Below are positions 17,059 to 25,173 of a stretch of DNA of 64,000 bases, one piece after another; position 1 is the stretch's first letter, and each line of letters starts with the position of its first letter. The position numbers and the translations under genes are program-made. This stretch comes from Murimonas intestini (GTDB lineage: Bacteria > Bacillota > Clostridia > Lachnospirales > Lachnospiraceae), in NCBI RefSeq assembly GCF_024622195.1, contig NZ_JANKBI010000006.1:62001-126000 (forward strand). Direction: 5' to 3'. The notes under the pieces were generated by a model. The model did no database searches and was not told the DNA's origin. It was given only the letters and a program-made list of their open reading frames with translations.

Positions 17059-19263
17059 TCAGTAACTCATGCCAAATCCGTAGTCATATGTATTCCCTTC
17101 TGAATCTTTATAAGGAACCATATCAAGCGGCAGGTCCTCGCACTGCTCTTCAACTGTTTCCATGTCCCTTGGAATCTGGACCGGCAGCCTTCCCGTCGGG
17201 CTATATTCACCAAACAGAATATCCAGGACTGCACTTTTTGACACTCCGAATTCAACAAGGATGGCGTCTGTCTGTTTTTCAAATTCATGCATAACCATGG
17301 GATTGCTGAGTGCAGCGCACACAATTACAGGCTTATCTCCCATGGCCTTTCTGCATTCCAGAATATTATCCAGATCCGCCTCATTATATGATGTGTTAGT
17401 CTTTCCCCGATAGCTTCTGTTTTCAAACTTCTCTCTCGGGTCCCCTCCGGCTATGCTGACGGCCCGGGCATTTACCGCCGTGTAGGGGCGGTACTGCAGC
17501 GTAATCGGCAGATATCCATTGCCTCCTGCTGCCGCGTCCTCTTCGGAATACGGATTGCACTGCGGACTCTCAATAAATACGACCGCCGCGTCCGCTTCAC
17601 CGGGATCTGACACCCTCACTGCATACTTTGAAATAACATCAGCGGCAGCCGGGTCTTCTGTATGCTCTGGTATATCCTGCCTGAAGAATCCTTTTGACGC
17701 CTTTATCCTCCTCTCTGGAATATATACCTTTATCCCCCTGGCAAGCGGCAGACAGTCTTTATTTTTCAGCAGCACTACTGACTTTAGCTGCGCCTGGTAG
17801 CCCTTCCTGACAAATTCCCTGCAGCCCACGATCCGGGCAGATTTCTCCGGTTCCAGATATGGATCCTCGAAGAGGCCGCACTGGAAAATATTTTTCAGAA
17901 GCCTTGCAGCAGATAATTCCATTCTCTGACGCATAGCTTCTTCGCCGTATTTTTCACAGCCCAATTTGCAGGCCTGTATCACCGGCTCCATTCTGCTGTT
18001 CCCTCCGAACTGGTCCACTCCATTCATAATGGCACACAGACACCTCTCGGCCTCCGTCACATCCTCCATACCATAACACCTGCTTCCAAAGGAATCAATC
18101 CTGGCATCAGGATCCTGAGTGATGCCCCAGTCTGTGCATACCACTCCCTGGTAACCGTATTTTTCCCTGAGCAGATCCCTGATCATATATTCGCTGTAAG
18201 AATTCCCCACATTTTTGCCGTTCTTTTTATCTTCACCCCAGGATACTGTGTAATAGGGCATAACTGAAGCGGCATATTTCGTAGGCCCGTCCAGGCAGAA
18301 GGCAGCCTCCGTAAATGGCTTCTGGTGCATCTCAAAATTTCCGCCCGGATAAACAGCATACCGGCCAAACGCATAATGGGCATCCCGCCCGCCTTCTCCT
18401 GTTCCCCCGCCGGGCCAGTGCTTTACCATCGTATTGACACTCTCTGCGCCCCAGCCGTCAGGCGCTCCCGGCGTTGTCTGCATACCGTCACAGTAAGCCT
18501 TTGTCATTTCCTTGGTTTTCTCTGCCTCCTCCCCAAAGGTATCAGCGAACCTCATCCATCTGGGGTCTGTACAGAGGTCGATCTGCGGTCCCAGCGCTGT
18601 AGTGATTCCAAGCGCCCTGTATTCCCTGGATGCAGTCTTTGCAAAATCACTTACTACCTCAGTGTCAAAGCAGGCTGCAAAACCCAGTCCTTCCGGCCAC
18701 TTACTTACATCCTGTCCTGCACTCTTAAATTCAGCGCCCGACTCTCTTGCACCGCTTCTGGGATCTGAGGACAGATTTACGGGTATACCATGCGGAAGGC
18801 TCTCTGCCACTTTCTGAAGCTCATTGCTCCACCTGGCAGAGACCTCTGCATTTTCTACTGTCATCAGCAGGATATGGCGTATGTGTTCCTCCGAAAGATA
18901 TTCTTTCTGTTCATCAGACAATTCCCAGGGCTGATTTCCCGATTCCCAGAAAGGCCTTCCCCCGAAGCTTCCTCCAAAGGGGCCTCCCTTTGCCGGCGGC
19001 ACTGCCTGGTGGGGAGAATAGAGCATCAGGCCGGCTATCTCTTCAACAGTCAGCCTTCCTGCCAGGTCCTTTGCCCTTTCCCAGGGCGGCAGCCTCCAAT
19101 CCTCATATGGAAGAAGCTCCCCGCTTTTTTCCAGATCTTTAAAATAAAAACCGTCCCTTTCTATTACTGAAACGCCCGATCCCGCAGAATATGCCAGAGT
19201 CCTGCCATTATCTAATACAATTCTGCAGATCCCGTCCTTTTCAGACTGTTCTTTTATATGCAA
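17059..19263 (-). CDS. Glycoside hydrolase family 3 protein (cytoplasmic)
   Basis: About 734 residues in the usual GH3 order. Catalytic barrel first (LTVEEIAGLMLYSPHQ, GLGFAACFDTEVVSDFA, ALGPQIDLCTDPRWMRFADTFGEE, KHWPGGG near 282), with the nucleophile Asp in VVCTDWG near 376, then the alpha/beta sandwich (SVVLLKNKDCLPL, PVIVCAALSNPMVMHEFE). It hydrolyses beta-linked glycosides from the non-reducing end (glucose or xylose class; specificity not deducible). No signal peptide, so the substrate must be imported. AAGGAGG at 19272-19278 favours the TTG start at 19263 (MHIKEQ); a GTG at 19287 is the alternative. The catalytic acid/base Glu cannot be located with certainty. Confidence 0.88.
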   Translation of the reverse strand: MHIKEQSEKDGICRIVLDNGRTLAYSAGSGVSVIERDGFYFKDLEKSGELLPYEDWRLPPWERAKDLAGRLTVEEIAGLMLYSPHQAVPPAKGGPFGGSFGGRPFWESGNQPWELSDEQKEYLSEEHIRHILLMTVENAEVSARWSNELQKVAESLPHGIPVNLSSDPRSGARESGAEFKSAGQDVSKWPEGLGFAACFDTEVVSDFAKTASREYRALGITTALGPQIDLCTDPRWMRFADTFGEEAEKTKEMTKAYCDGMQTTPGAPDGWGAESVNTMVKHWPGGGTGEGGRDAHYAFGRYAVYPGGNFEMHQKPFTEAAFCLDGPTKYAASVMPYYTVSWGEDKKNGKNVGNSYSEYMIRDLLREKYGYQGVVCTDWGITQDPDARIDSFGSRCYGMEDVTEAERCLCAIMNGVDQFGGNSRMEPVIQACKLGCEKYGEEAMRQRMELSAARLLKNIFQCGLFEDPYLEPEKSARIVGCREFVRKGYQAQLKSVVLLKNKDCLPLARGIKVYIPERRIKASKGFFRQDIPEHTEDPAAADVISKYAVRVSDPGEADAAVVFIESPQCNPYSEEDAAAGGNGYLPITLQYRPYTAVNARAVSIAGGDPREKFENRSYRGKTNTSYNEADLDNILECRKAMGDKPVIVCAALSNPMVMHEFEKQTDAILVEFGVSKSAVLDILFGEYSPTGRLPVQIPRDMETVEEQCEDLPLDMVPYKDSEGNTYDYGFGMSY

Positions 19264-19403
19264 TCCCACATCCTCCTTCTCTGTCACCGCCAGATTCCAA
19301 ACATGGCTACTTTCTGGTTACTATTCACGAGCCACTGTTTCGCCTTTTCTGTTATTATAACCTTTATTAATCCTGCTTTCAAGATAAAGACAATTGTACG
19401 CGC

Positions 19404-19451
19404 GTTACTGGTCACGAAGTGAACAGTAACTGGTGGCGTGTAAATAGTAAC
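19404..19451. repeat. Dispersed hairpin repeat, copy 1
   Basis: GTTACTGGTCAC (19404-19415) folds on GTGAACAGTAAC (19419-19430). Next to it, GGTGGCGTGTAAATAGTAAC (19432-19451) matches 55712-55731 at 17 of 20 bases. Another GTTACTATTCACGAGCCAC lies at about 19318. The 263-bp gap between the GH3 and glutaredoxin-like genes is largely made of this material. Confidence 0.55.
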
Positions 19452-19510
19452 AAAAAACGCTCTTCTGTGCACTGCCCTGTAACGGCTCTATACACAAAAA
19501 AGCGTTTTTT
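19452..19510 (-). terminator. Probable terminator of the rhodanese/glutaredoxin operon
   Basis: On the minus strand AAAAAACGCT (19510-19501) pairs with AGCGTTTTTT (19461-19452) around a 39-base loop that can itself fold. It lies 17 bp after the glutaredoxin-like stop codon and ends in six T. Confidence 0.6.
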
Positions 19511-19526
19511 TCTCTGATTTTTTTCT

Positions 19527-19790
19527 TTAATCTTCCAGCGCCTGCTCATATACCCGGCGCACCTTTTCTCTTGTAGGAACTCCTTCGTGGACCTTCACGC
19601 CGTCTACGAAATAAGTGGGCACATAATAATAATCCAGGGACTCTGCAAGATCTTTTTCCTTCTCTTCGTCTGCAATACGGACCTCTACTTTTTCATATTC
19701 GGGATTTTCCTCCTTCAGGTCCTCCATCAGCCTCAACGCCTTTCTGCAGTGAGGGCAGTCTGATAAAATCATCATTAATACTTGTTTCAT
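19527..19790 (-). CDS. Glutaredoxin/thioredoxin-like protein
   Basis: 87 residues, thioredoxin fold. CPHC redox motif at residues 12-15, cis-proline in YYVPTYFVDGVKVHEG near 57. No N-terminal extension. This size and motif match small clostridial thioredoxin-like proteins that reduce disulfides or mixed thiols; a bridge between TlpA-type and NrdH-type families. Follows the rhodanese lipoprotein by 45 bp on the same transcript, suggesting a sulfur or redox stress role. Confidence 0.85.
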   Translation of the reverse strand: MKQVLMMILSDCPHCRKALRLMEDLKEENPEYEKVEVRIADEEKEKDLAESLDYYYVPTYFVDGVKVHEGVPTREKVRRVYEQALED

Positions 19791-19835
19791 TTGTATTTCC
19801 CCTTTCTATCCAGATATCTTTATCCTGTTATTTAA

Positions 19836-20303
19836 CTAATTCGATGCTTCTCCTGTCTCTGTCTCATATGTCCAGTCTACTATACCGCCAAAATCGTATA
19901 CATTCTTATAGCCCATCTTTATAAGCTTATCAGAAGCCTGCCTGCTTCTCACTCCTGTCCTGCAGTGTATAAGAAGGACAGCATCCTTATCAGGCAGGGC
20001 TGATGGCTGTTCATCACCAATCTCTTCATTGGGGACTAAAACTGCTCCCGGTATATGCCCGTCTGTATACTCCTGGGCTGTCCTCACGTCCACCACTGTC
20101 ACGCCACCCTCATCCATCATTTTCTTCGCTTCTTCGGCTGTGATTTTGTGGTAGGCCTCATCAGCTTCCTGCATCTGCCCGGCAGCTGATACGGGCTCAG
20201 TGCCTGTCTCACTCTCCCCTTTTCCGGCGGCAGAACATGCACCCAAAACCATCATGCAGCCCAGTATTCCCGCCAATACGATCCCTGTCAGTTTTTTCCT
20301 CAT
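19836..20303 (-). CDS. Rhodanese-domain lipoprotein
   Basis: 155 residues. Lipoprotein signal MRKKLTGIVLAGILGCMMVLGAC with the lipobox Cys at residue 23, a short acidic linker, then one rhodanese domain (about 55-150). The active-site loop is HCRTGVRS with catalytic Cys near 114, and VVDVRTAQEYTDGHIPGAVLVP is the standard CH2A-like motif. Anchored outside the membrane, it could transfer sulfane sulfur or act in extracytoplasmic thiol chemistry. First gene of a two-gene unit behind a strong promoter with direct repeats. Confidence 0.88.
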   Translation of the reverse strand: MRKKLTGIVLAGILGCMMVLGACSAAGKGESETGTEPVSAAGQMQEADEAYHKITAEEAKKMMDEGGVTVVDVRTAQEYTDGHIPGAVLVPNEEIGDEQPSALPDKDAVLLIHCRTGVRSRQASDKLIKMGYKNVYDFGGIVDWTYETETGEASN

Positions 20304-20353
20304 AGTACCTCCCAGAGCATTTTCAAATACGCTCTAACCCTTTGCAGATTAAT

Positions 20354-20414
20354 CTGTAACTTTTATAGATACATTTCATACTGTAACTATATCAGATACA
20401 TTTGCTTTTGTCAA
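20354..20414 (-). promoter_or_regulatory. Promoter with 23-bp direct repeats upstream of rhodanese lipoprotein
   Basis: TTGACA (20414-20409), 17 bp, TATAGT (20391-20386) on the minus strand; the -35 lies inside the end of the dus gene. Two 23-bp direct repeats, plus-strand positions 20354-20376 and 20381-20403, agree at 19 of 23 positions and sit 27 bp apart over the spacer, -10 and start site. Confidence 0.7.
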
Positions 20415-21342
20415 TATCTTTTTCTGCAAACAATTCAGTTACCGCAAGCTCATAAGCTGTAAGCCTGTCTGCTTTCTTTATTTTCTTCCAGCACTTCTCA
20501 GCATCTGAAAAACTTACCAGCATATATGTCCACAGCTCCTTCATTTTGAACAGGACTGGTTTCTCACCTGGCAGTATCTCTCTGTAGCCTTCATAGATCT
20601 CATCATGGAAAGCCTTCAGGATCTTTTTGTCTGTCTGAGCTCCCTGCCTGATATTATGTACAAGATTTGGATTTCTAAGCAGCCCCCGCCCCATCATGAC
20701 TGCATTTGTCCTTGTAAATCCTGATACTGCCGCCTCATAATCCTGCCTGGTGAACACGTCTCCATTGTAGCAGAGAATATTTTCGGACGACTCTTCAGCC
20801 TTCCTGTAGCTTTCCAGGACCGGCTTATTTTTATAATAATCAGTCTGGACCCTGGGATGAATGATCAGCTCAGACAGCGGAAATTTATTAAATATCTCCA
20901 GAAGCCTGTTAAATTCCTCAGGCTCATACATTCCCAGCCTTGTCTTTACAGATATTTTCAAACCGGAGCTTTCAAATATACTGTTTAAAAATCTCTCAAG
21001 ACGGTCGGGATATTCCAGGAAGCCGGCTCCTTTTCCCTTTGAGACAACTGTTCTGGAGGGACATCCCAGATTCAGATTTACTTCACTGTACCCCAGCTCC
21101 TTCAGTTTTTCTGCTGCGTTTATAAAATCCTCTGCCTTATTTGTCAAAATCTGCGGAACAATCTCCATTCCCTTGTTATGTTCCGGCAGAACATCATTCA
21201 ACTCCTTAGTATTCATGCATCTGTTCTGGTTTGGCATGATGAAGGGCGTAAAATATTTATCGATCCCGCCAAAATACCTGGCATGCGCATTCCTGTATAT
21301 ATAACCTGTAATTCCTTCCATTGGTGCAAAATAAAAAAGCAT
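20392..21342 (-). CDS. dus: tRNA-dihydrouridine synthase
   Basis: 316 residues, FMN-dependent reduction of uridine in the tRNA D-loop. Motifs: FYFAPMEGITGYIYR (FMN phosphate region, residues 3-17), VNLNLGCPSRTVVSKGKGAGF with the catalytic Cys near 98, KTRLGMY, IIHPRVQTDYYKN, YNGDV and NAVMMGRGLLRNPN. The start at 21342 is set by AAGGAGA five bases upstream; the frame is open for another 70 codons but that part resembles no Dus. TATAAT near 21396 is a likely -10. Confidence 0.92.
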   Translation of the reverse strand: MLFYFAPMEGITGYIYRNAHARYFGGIDKYFTPFIMPNQNRCMNTKELNDVLPEHNKGMEIVPQILTNKAEDFINAAEKLKELGYSEVNLNLGCPSRTVVSKGKGAGFLEYPDRLERFLNSIFESSGLKISVKTRLGMYEPEEFNRLLEIFNKFPLSELIIHPRVQTDYYKNKPVLESYRKAEESSENILCYNGDVFTRQDYEAAVSGFTRTNAVMMGRGLLRNPNLVHNIRQGAQTDKKILKAFHDEIYEGYREILPGEKPVLFKMKELWTYMLVSFSDAEKCWKKIKKADRLTAYELAVTELFAEKDIDKSKCI

Positions 21343-21436
21343 CTGCGTCTCCTTCGATTGATTTCTGTCATTTAAAGAGCTTTTTTTAAACACGCTCCAG
21401 GTTATTATAACCATACCGCAGAGTATTTGTAAATAG

Positions 21437-21465
21437 AATAAGGGCAGAATAAATCTGCCCTTATT
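21437..21465 (-). terminator. Terminator overlapping the stop codon of the CarD-like gene
   Basis: AATAAGGGCAGA (21437-21448) / TCTGCCCTTATT (21454-21465), a perfect 12-bp stem whose first bases are part of the TAA stop codon. On the minus strand it is followed by CTATTTAC. Confidence 0.75.
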
Positions 21466-22003
21466 ACATTTCAGCCATCTGGCTTTTGTCTGCGCACTCA
21501 GCCAGCATCCTCTCAGCGACCCTGCGCTCTGCCTCTTCCTGTGTCTCTCCAAATACCACTGAAAGTTCTGTAAACAGATTCTCTTCAGCCATCTTCAGAT
21601 ATCTCTCATCTGAGGCGGGCAGGCGTTTTCCCTCCCGTATCCTCTTCTGACGTTTCAGATAAAGTGTCTTGATGATTTTTACCCAATCACGGGAGTCACC
21701 GCTTCTGGCACATTCCTTATATTTCTCTTCACGGAGCTTGATATTAGGGACGACTACCTCCTCTATCTCCGGTATATCTTCCAGCAGGCTTAATGCCTCT
21801 TCCCGGACCAGCACGCTTCTCATAGCAGCCTTGGGATTATCTACAGGAGTAAATATCCTGCCTCCCATCTGCCCCAGAGGGCAGAGCAGATAATACAGCC
21901 TGTCCTTTGGCACTCCCTCCATGTCCATTACAGTGATATCCTCTATCCTGCACACACCGGTGCTTCCATAAACTACATAGTCACCTTTTCCAAACATCCG
22001 CAT
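21464..22003 (-). CDS. CarD-family RNA-polymerase-interacting regulator
   Basis: 179 residues from the ATG at 22003. The N-terminal Tudor-like domain (MRMFGKGDYVVYGSTGVCRIEDI...LYYLLCPL) is the CarD/CdnL/TRCF RNA-polymerase interaction module. The remaining 110 residues are a helical bundle as in CarD proteins that bind promoter DNA. In Firmicutes such proteins tune transcription initiation. AAAGGA lies upstream at the correct distance; upstream codons in the frame do not resemble the family. Preceded 49 bp upstream by a 72-residue gene, probably one transcript. Confidence 0.85.
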   Translation of the reverse strand: MRMFGKGDYVVYGSTGVCRIEDITVMDMEGVPKDRLYYLLCPLGQMGGRIFTPVDNPKAAMRSVLVREEALSLLEDIPEIEEVVVPNIKLREEKYKECARSGDSRDWVKIIKTLYLKRQKRIREGKRLPASDERYLKMAEENLFTELSVVFGETQEEAERRVAERMLAECADKSQMAEM

Positions 22004-22052
22004 TTCATCCTTTCTGCAGTCCCAGAAAGGCCATCTGTACCTGCAGCAACTG

Positions 22053-22271
22053 TCAGTCCAGATACCCCTCTGTTTTATATGCATTATACTGTTTCCTGAT
22101 TTTTACAACTATAGAGCCATCATCCTGCAGCTTATTTTCCTCGATCACATATCTGACTCCCTGCCTGTCGAGTTTACTGCAGTACATCTCAAATTCTTTC
22201 CCGGGATCCGCGTCATGTGCAGTATCAAATTTCATTGTCTGCAGCAAACAGGCGCTAATAATTCTTCTCAT
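22053..22271 (-). CDS. Small conserved hypothetical protein
   Basis: 72 residues, MRRIISACLLQT at the N-terminus, no membrane segment. The sequence IEENKLQDDGSIVVKIRKQYN suggests a small alpha/beta fold. The start at 22271 has AGGAA upstream; a longer frame exists but lacks a ribosome site. Same strand and close to the CarD-like gene, so probably cotranscribed. Function unknown. Confidence 0.6.
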   Translation of the reverse strand: MRRIISACLLQTMKFDTAHDADPGKEFEMYCSKLDRQGVRYVIEENKLQDDGSIVVKIRKQYNAYKTEGYLD

Positions 22272-22411
22272 CGCATTTCCTGCCTTTCTATAACCATTAT
22301 TTTTATAACTGTATCTTATCATTTTAAAATATAAATTGTCAGTGTTTTTTTGATTATAAATGCAATTTCGTCATAATTATCAATATAGACAGGCTTATAT
22401 TTTGTGCAAAA

Positions 22412-22445
22412 TGTAAAGAAAGGACCGCCTCGATTGAGGCGGTCC
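22412..22445 (-). terminator. Intrinsic terminator of the YkgJ-like gene
   Basis: GGACCGCCTC (22422-22431), loop GATT, GAGGCGGTCC (22436-22445). On the minus strand it is followed by TTTCTTTAC. Confidence 0.85.
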
Positions 22446-22488
22446 CGCAGACTGCAGACAAACAATAATTATCGTTTCCGCTGCGCTG

Positions 22489-23148
22489 TCACATTGAAAG
22501 CAGTTTTTCCGCATGAGAAAGTCTTTCATAGAACTGGCTGTAAAAGTCTTTATCAGGCGCATAATCCTTTATATAGAAATTCTCCAGCACATACATGCTG
22601 CATTCCCGGCTGAAGCGCATATCCTGCTCCCCGGCAGCTTTTAACTTTATACTCTTAAGGAAATAGTGCCATTTTGAAGTGAACTCTTCATTCTGCCTCA
22701 GGTCAGGTATTCCCAGCCATTTCTTTACCTTGACCTTTGTCTTATCTTCTTTCGGACATTCCCTGCTCTGCAGATAATACCGGAAGGATCCACCCTCATA
22801 ATACCTGCCCAGGGGGAAGAGCCTGCAAAGGCCCGGCCTGAAGGAGTGGATCGTGCAGCGCCCCTCCGGGCTTAAAAAAGTACATGCCTCCCGCTCCCCA
22901 GCCATCTTCAGGTTCGGCAGTATGATGCCATCCTTTACATTCAGTTCTATCCTCTCCTGCATCAGCTCTTCAAATGAAATGCCCAGATTCGTTTTCAGGA
23001 AGTGGATATCCAGGGGATCCAGCACGATTGATTCGCCCATCCCGCTGCAGCAGCTTGAGCACCCTTTGCAGCCGCCACAGTCTGCCTTTACCATATCATT
23101 TGAGCCATATAGCTTTTTTAAATCTTCTGCCGGTATTTCTCGTTCCAT
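22489..23148 (-). CDS. YkgJ-family cysteine cluster protein
   Basis: 219 residues. Metal-binding cysteines in DCGGCKGCSSCCSGMG (residues 24-39), REACTFLSPEGRCTIHSFRPGLCRLFP (about 86-112) and SRECPKED (about 128), the pattern of the YkgJ/Fe-S-or-zinc flagellin-modification-like cysteine cluster family. Function is not established; a metal-binding or Fe-S role is inferred. The C-terminal 85 residues are helical and charged. Single gene bounded by a terminator, downstream of an HD gene. Confidence 0.85.
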   Translation of the reverse strand: MEREIPAEDLKKLYGSNDMVKADCGGCKGCSSCCSGMGESIVLDPLDIHFLKTNLGISFEELMQERIELNVKDGIILPNLKMAGEREACTFLSPEGRCTIHSFRPGLCRLFPLGRYYEGGSFRYYLQSRECPKEDKTKVKVKKWLGIPDLRQNEEFTSKWHYFLKSIKLKAAGEQDMRFSRECSMYVLENFYIKDYAPDKDFYSQFYERLSHAEKLLSM

Positions 23149-23209
23149 TTTATTTCCTCTCTTTTCAGCCTGCTGCTTATTAGTGCTGAAGACTTCAGCC
23201 TGTTGCCGT

Positions 23210-23866
23210 TCACTCCGGTAAACGGTAACTTCTGCTGTCCTTCAGCTGCCGTTCCATGTGTTCAAAGAACGTAAGCTGGAAGTTAATTTTCTCCCTCCAC
23301 ATCAGTGTTGCCGTCTCCGTGGCTAATTCTTCATCTCTGTAGCAGGACAATTTATCACTTAATTGTACTACATATTTTTCTTTCTCGTCCAGTGTCATTT
23401 CCATAAAACCATTGTTACTTAGATTTTCGAACAGGCGGTACACATCATAGCGGTCTATATTGTCTGCATCGCAGACTGTTTCTGTAAATGCAGTCGGCTC
23501 ACCGGCAAAATCCGTCTTTCCATCTACATGCGCAGCAATGCCGTACATGATCTGTTCTGCTGTATGTTCCGACAGATGGAGTGATTCTAAAAAAGGCCTT
23601 GCTATTCTGGCCGCTTCTCTTCCATGCTCTTTCCAGTCCTCCACTGCAGTGATACCCCTGCAATAACTGACATCATGGAGCAGACAGGCTATTGCCATGG
23701 CTTCTGTATTCATCCCCTCCTGCCTCGCTATTGCAGCCCCAATGTTCGCCACCCTGATGCTGTGTTCCAGCCTGTACGCCTTTTCTCCGGGGTGTTCACG
23801 AAAATAACTGCTGTCATTAAACTTATGGTGCAAAAATTCCTCCGCCCTTTTGATGATTCCTTCCAT
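23210..23866 (-). CDS. HD domain protein
   Basis: 218 residues with HD motifs: H36 in LEHSIRVANIGAAIA, HD in CLLHDVSYCRG (about 62-72), HG then IMYGIAAHVDGKTD and CDADNIDRYDVYRL. Probably a metal-dependent phosphohydrolase of unknown substrate, similar in layout to the HD protein at 2849 but not closely related. The last six codons lie in an inverted repeat (GTTGCCGTT 23202-23210 / AACGGTAAC 23221-23229) resembling the dispersed GTTAC element. Confidence 0.82.
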   Translation of the reverse strand: MEGIIKRAEEFLHHKFNDSSYFREHPGEKAYRLEHSIRVANIGAAIARQEGMNTEAMAIACLLHDVSYCRGITAVEDWKEHGREAARIARPFLESLHLSEHTAEQIMYGIAAHVDGKTDFAGEPTAFTETVCDADNIDRYDVYRLFENLSNNGFMEMTLDEKEKYVVQLSDKLSCYRDEELATETATLMWREKINFQLTFFEHMERQLKDSRSYRLPE

Positions 23867-23891
23867 TTACCCATCCTCCATTTTCCCGCAC

Positions 23892-23930
23892 AAAATCCTG
23901 GTCAACATTTATGGTATTGACCAGGATTTT
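23892..23930 (-). terminator. Terminator of small membrane protein gene
   Basis: AAAATCCTGGTCAA (23892-23905) pairs perfectly over 14 bp with TTGACCAGGATTTT (23917-23930), just after the gene ending at 23939. Minus-strand continuation is TTTTG. Confidence 0.8.
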
Positions 23931-23938
23931 ATTTTGTA

Positions 23939-24187
23939 TTATTTCAGATTCATCATGCTCATGGCATTCTGTGCACTCTTCATCTTCGCTTCATTCCGAA
24001 GCATCTCGGTTTCTACATTGGGAACCCCTTTATCATCTAAGATCACCTGATCTTTTTTGAGTCCCCTGACTTTTTTCTTGCCTGCCACCTGCCTGTTATA
24101 ATCGATCTTGGACCAGACTGCACAGATTATGAGTATTATAACAGGACTAAACAAAAATATCAGAAGCCAGATTATTGCGCTGTTCAT
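23939..24187 (-). CDS. Small single-pass membrane protein, unknown
   Basis: 82 residues. One N-terminal hydrophobic helix (IIWLLIFLFSPVIILIICAVW, residues about 4-25; quoted only to 20 here as IWLLIFLFSPVIILIICAVW), then a basic, soluble tail with helical NEAKMKSAQNAMSMMN at the end. The start at 24187 follows AAAGGAG by seven bases. No family recognised. Its 5' leader contains a 16-bp stem-loop directly ahead of the ribosome site. Confidence 0.68.
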   Translation of the reverse strand: MNSAIIWLLIFLFSPVIILIICAVWSKIDYNRQVAGKKKVRGLKKDQVILDDKGVPNVETEMLRNEAKMKSAQNAMSMMNLK

Positions 24188-24200
24188 AAGCACTCCTTTC

Positions 24201-24245
24201 TGTACATTTATGTTCTGACTGATTGTGAAAGAACAGGAATGTACA
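24201..24245 (-). promoter_or_regulatory. Leader stem-loop abutting the ribosome binding site
   Basis: TGTACATTTATGTTCT (24201-24216) is complementary to AGAACAGGAATGTACA (24230-24245) at 14 of 16 positions with a 13-base loop. It ends five bases before the AAAGGAG of the small membrane protein gene. Confidence 0.5.
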
Positions 24246-24371
24246 CCCTATTAATTTCAGGCACCTTCAAGTATATATTGTTTTAGTCTGATTATTCTCA
24301 TAAATATTATACCAAAAATATACGGTCAGTTCAAGGTATATTTAGAAACCATCTGCAGCTTTTTATGCTTT

Positions 24372-25148
24372 TTATACGATGGCTCCTCCCCCGTCTACCA
24401 CAATAAACTGTCCCTGTACATAGCTGGATGCATCACTGGAGAGGTAGAGTACTGTACCGTTTAACTCTCCCTTCTTTCCCGGACGCCCTGCCGGATTCAT
24501 GGCTGAATATCCCTGAAGGAACTGCTCTGATTTGAAAAGCGTCCCGGCGGTCATCTCCGTCTCAAAAAGAGCGGGGCCTACAGCATTTACAGTGATCCCG
24601 TATCTTGCGTAGGAGCAGGCCATTCCCTTCGTAAGTCCAAGGACTGCAGACTTTGATGCATTATAAGAATGCCGGATAAACATATCATTTTTGTCAGCTA
24701 TAACTGCATTTACGGAAGCGATATTTACAATTTTTCCGTAGCCGCGCTCTTTCATCTGGGGCACTATATATTTTGACATAAAGAAGATGCCTTTTACATT
24801 TGTATTGAAGGATCTGTCCCAGTCCTCCTCCGACATGGAATCAACGCCGCCGCGGACAGCTACTCCCGCATTATTGAGCAGAATGTCAATGTGTCCGAAT
24901 TCCTTAAGGACTTCTTCGACGGCTCCTTTTACGCTCCCTTCCTCTGTCACGTCACATGCAAGTGCGACAGCCCTGCGCCCCGTCTTTTCTATCTCTTCTT
25001 TTACCTGGTTCAGCTTATCCACCCGCCTTGCCAGAAGAGCCACATCTGCGCCCGACTGTGCATAGGCCAGCGCCGCGTCTGCCCCAAGTCCTGAGCTAGC
25101 TCCTGTAACTACTGCTGTTTTTCCTGTAAGATCAAATAATCCTGTCAT
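24372..25148 (-). CDS. Short-chain dehydrogenase/reductase
   Basis: 258 residues, classical SDR. Cofactor loop TGASSGLG (residues 14-21), LLARR after beta-2 (a basic patch suggesting NADP(H)), NNAGVAV near 90, catalytic Ser in IASVNAV near 143 and Tyr/Lys in HSYNASKSA near 160. It lies 25 bp after the flavoenzyme-decarboxylase gene on the same strand, so they probably act on one substrate: a ketone/alcohol step next to an enoate reduction and a decarboxylation. The substrate is not deducible. AAAGGATGG precedes the ATG. Confidence 0.9.
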   Translation of the reverse strand: MTGLFDLTGKTAVVTGASSGLGADAALAYAQSGADVALLARRVDKLNQVKEEIEKTGRRAVALACDVTEEGSVKGAVEEVLKEFGHIDILLNNAGVAVRGGVDSMSEEDWDRSFNTNVKGIFFMSKYIVPQMKERGYGKIVNIASVNAVIADKNDMFIRHSYNASKSAVLGLTKGMACSYARYGITVNAVGPALFETEMTAGTLFKSEQFLQGYSAMNPAGRPGKKGELNGTVLYLSSDASSYVQGQFIVVDGGGAIV

Positions 25149-25173
25149 ATTTCATACCATCCTTTCCTGCGGC

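Noticed and set aside
20392..21552. 70-codon N-terminal extension of dus
   Set aside because: No similarity to Dus proteins; AAGGAGA is positioned for the ATG at 21342.
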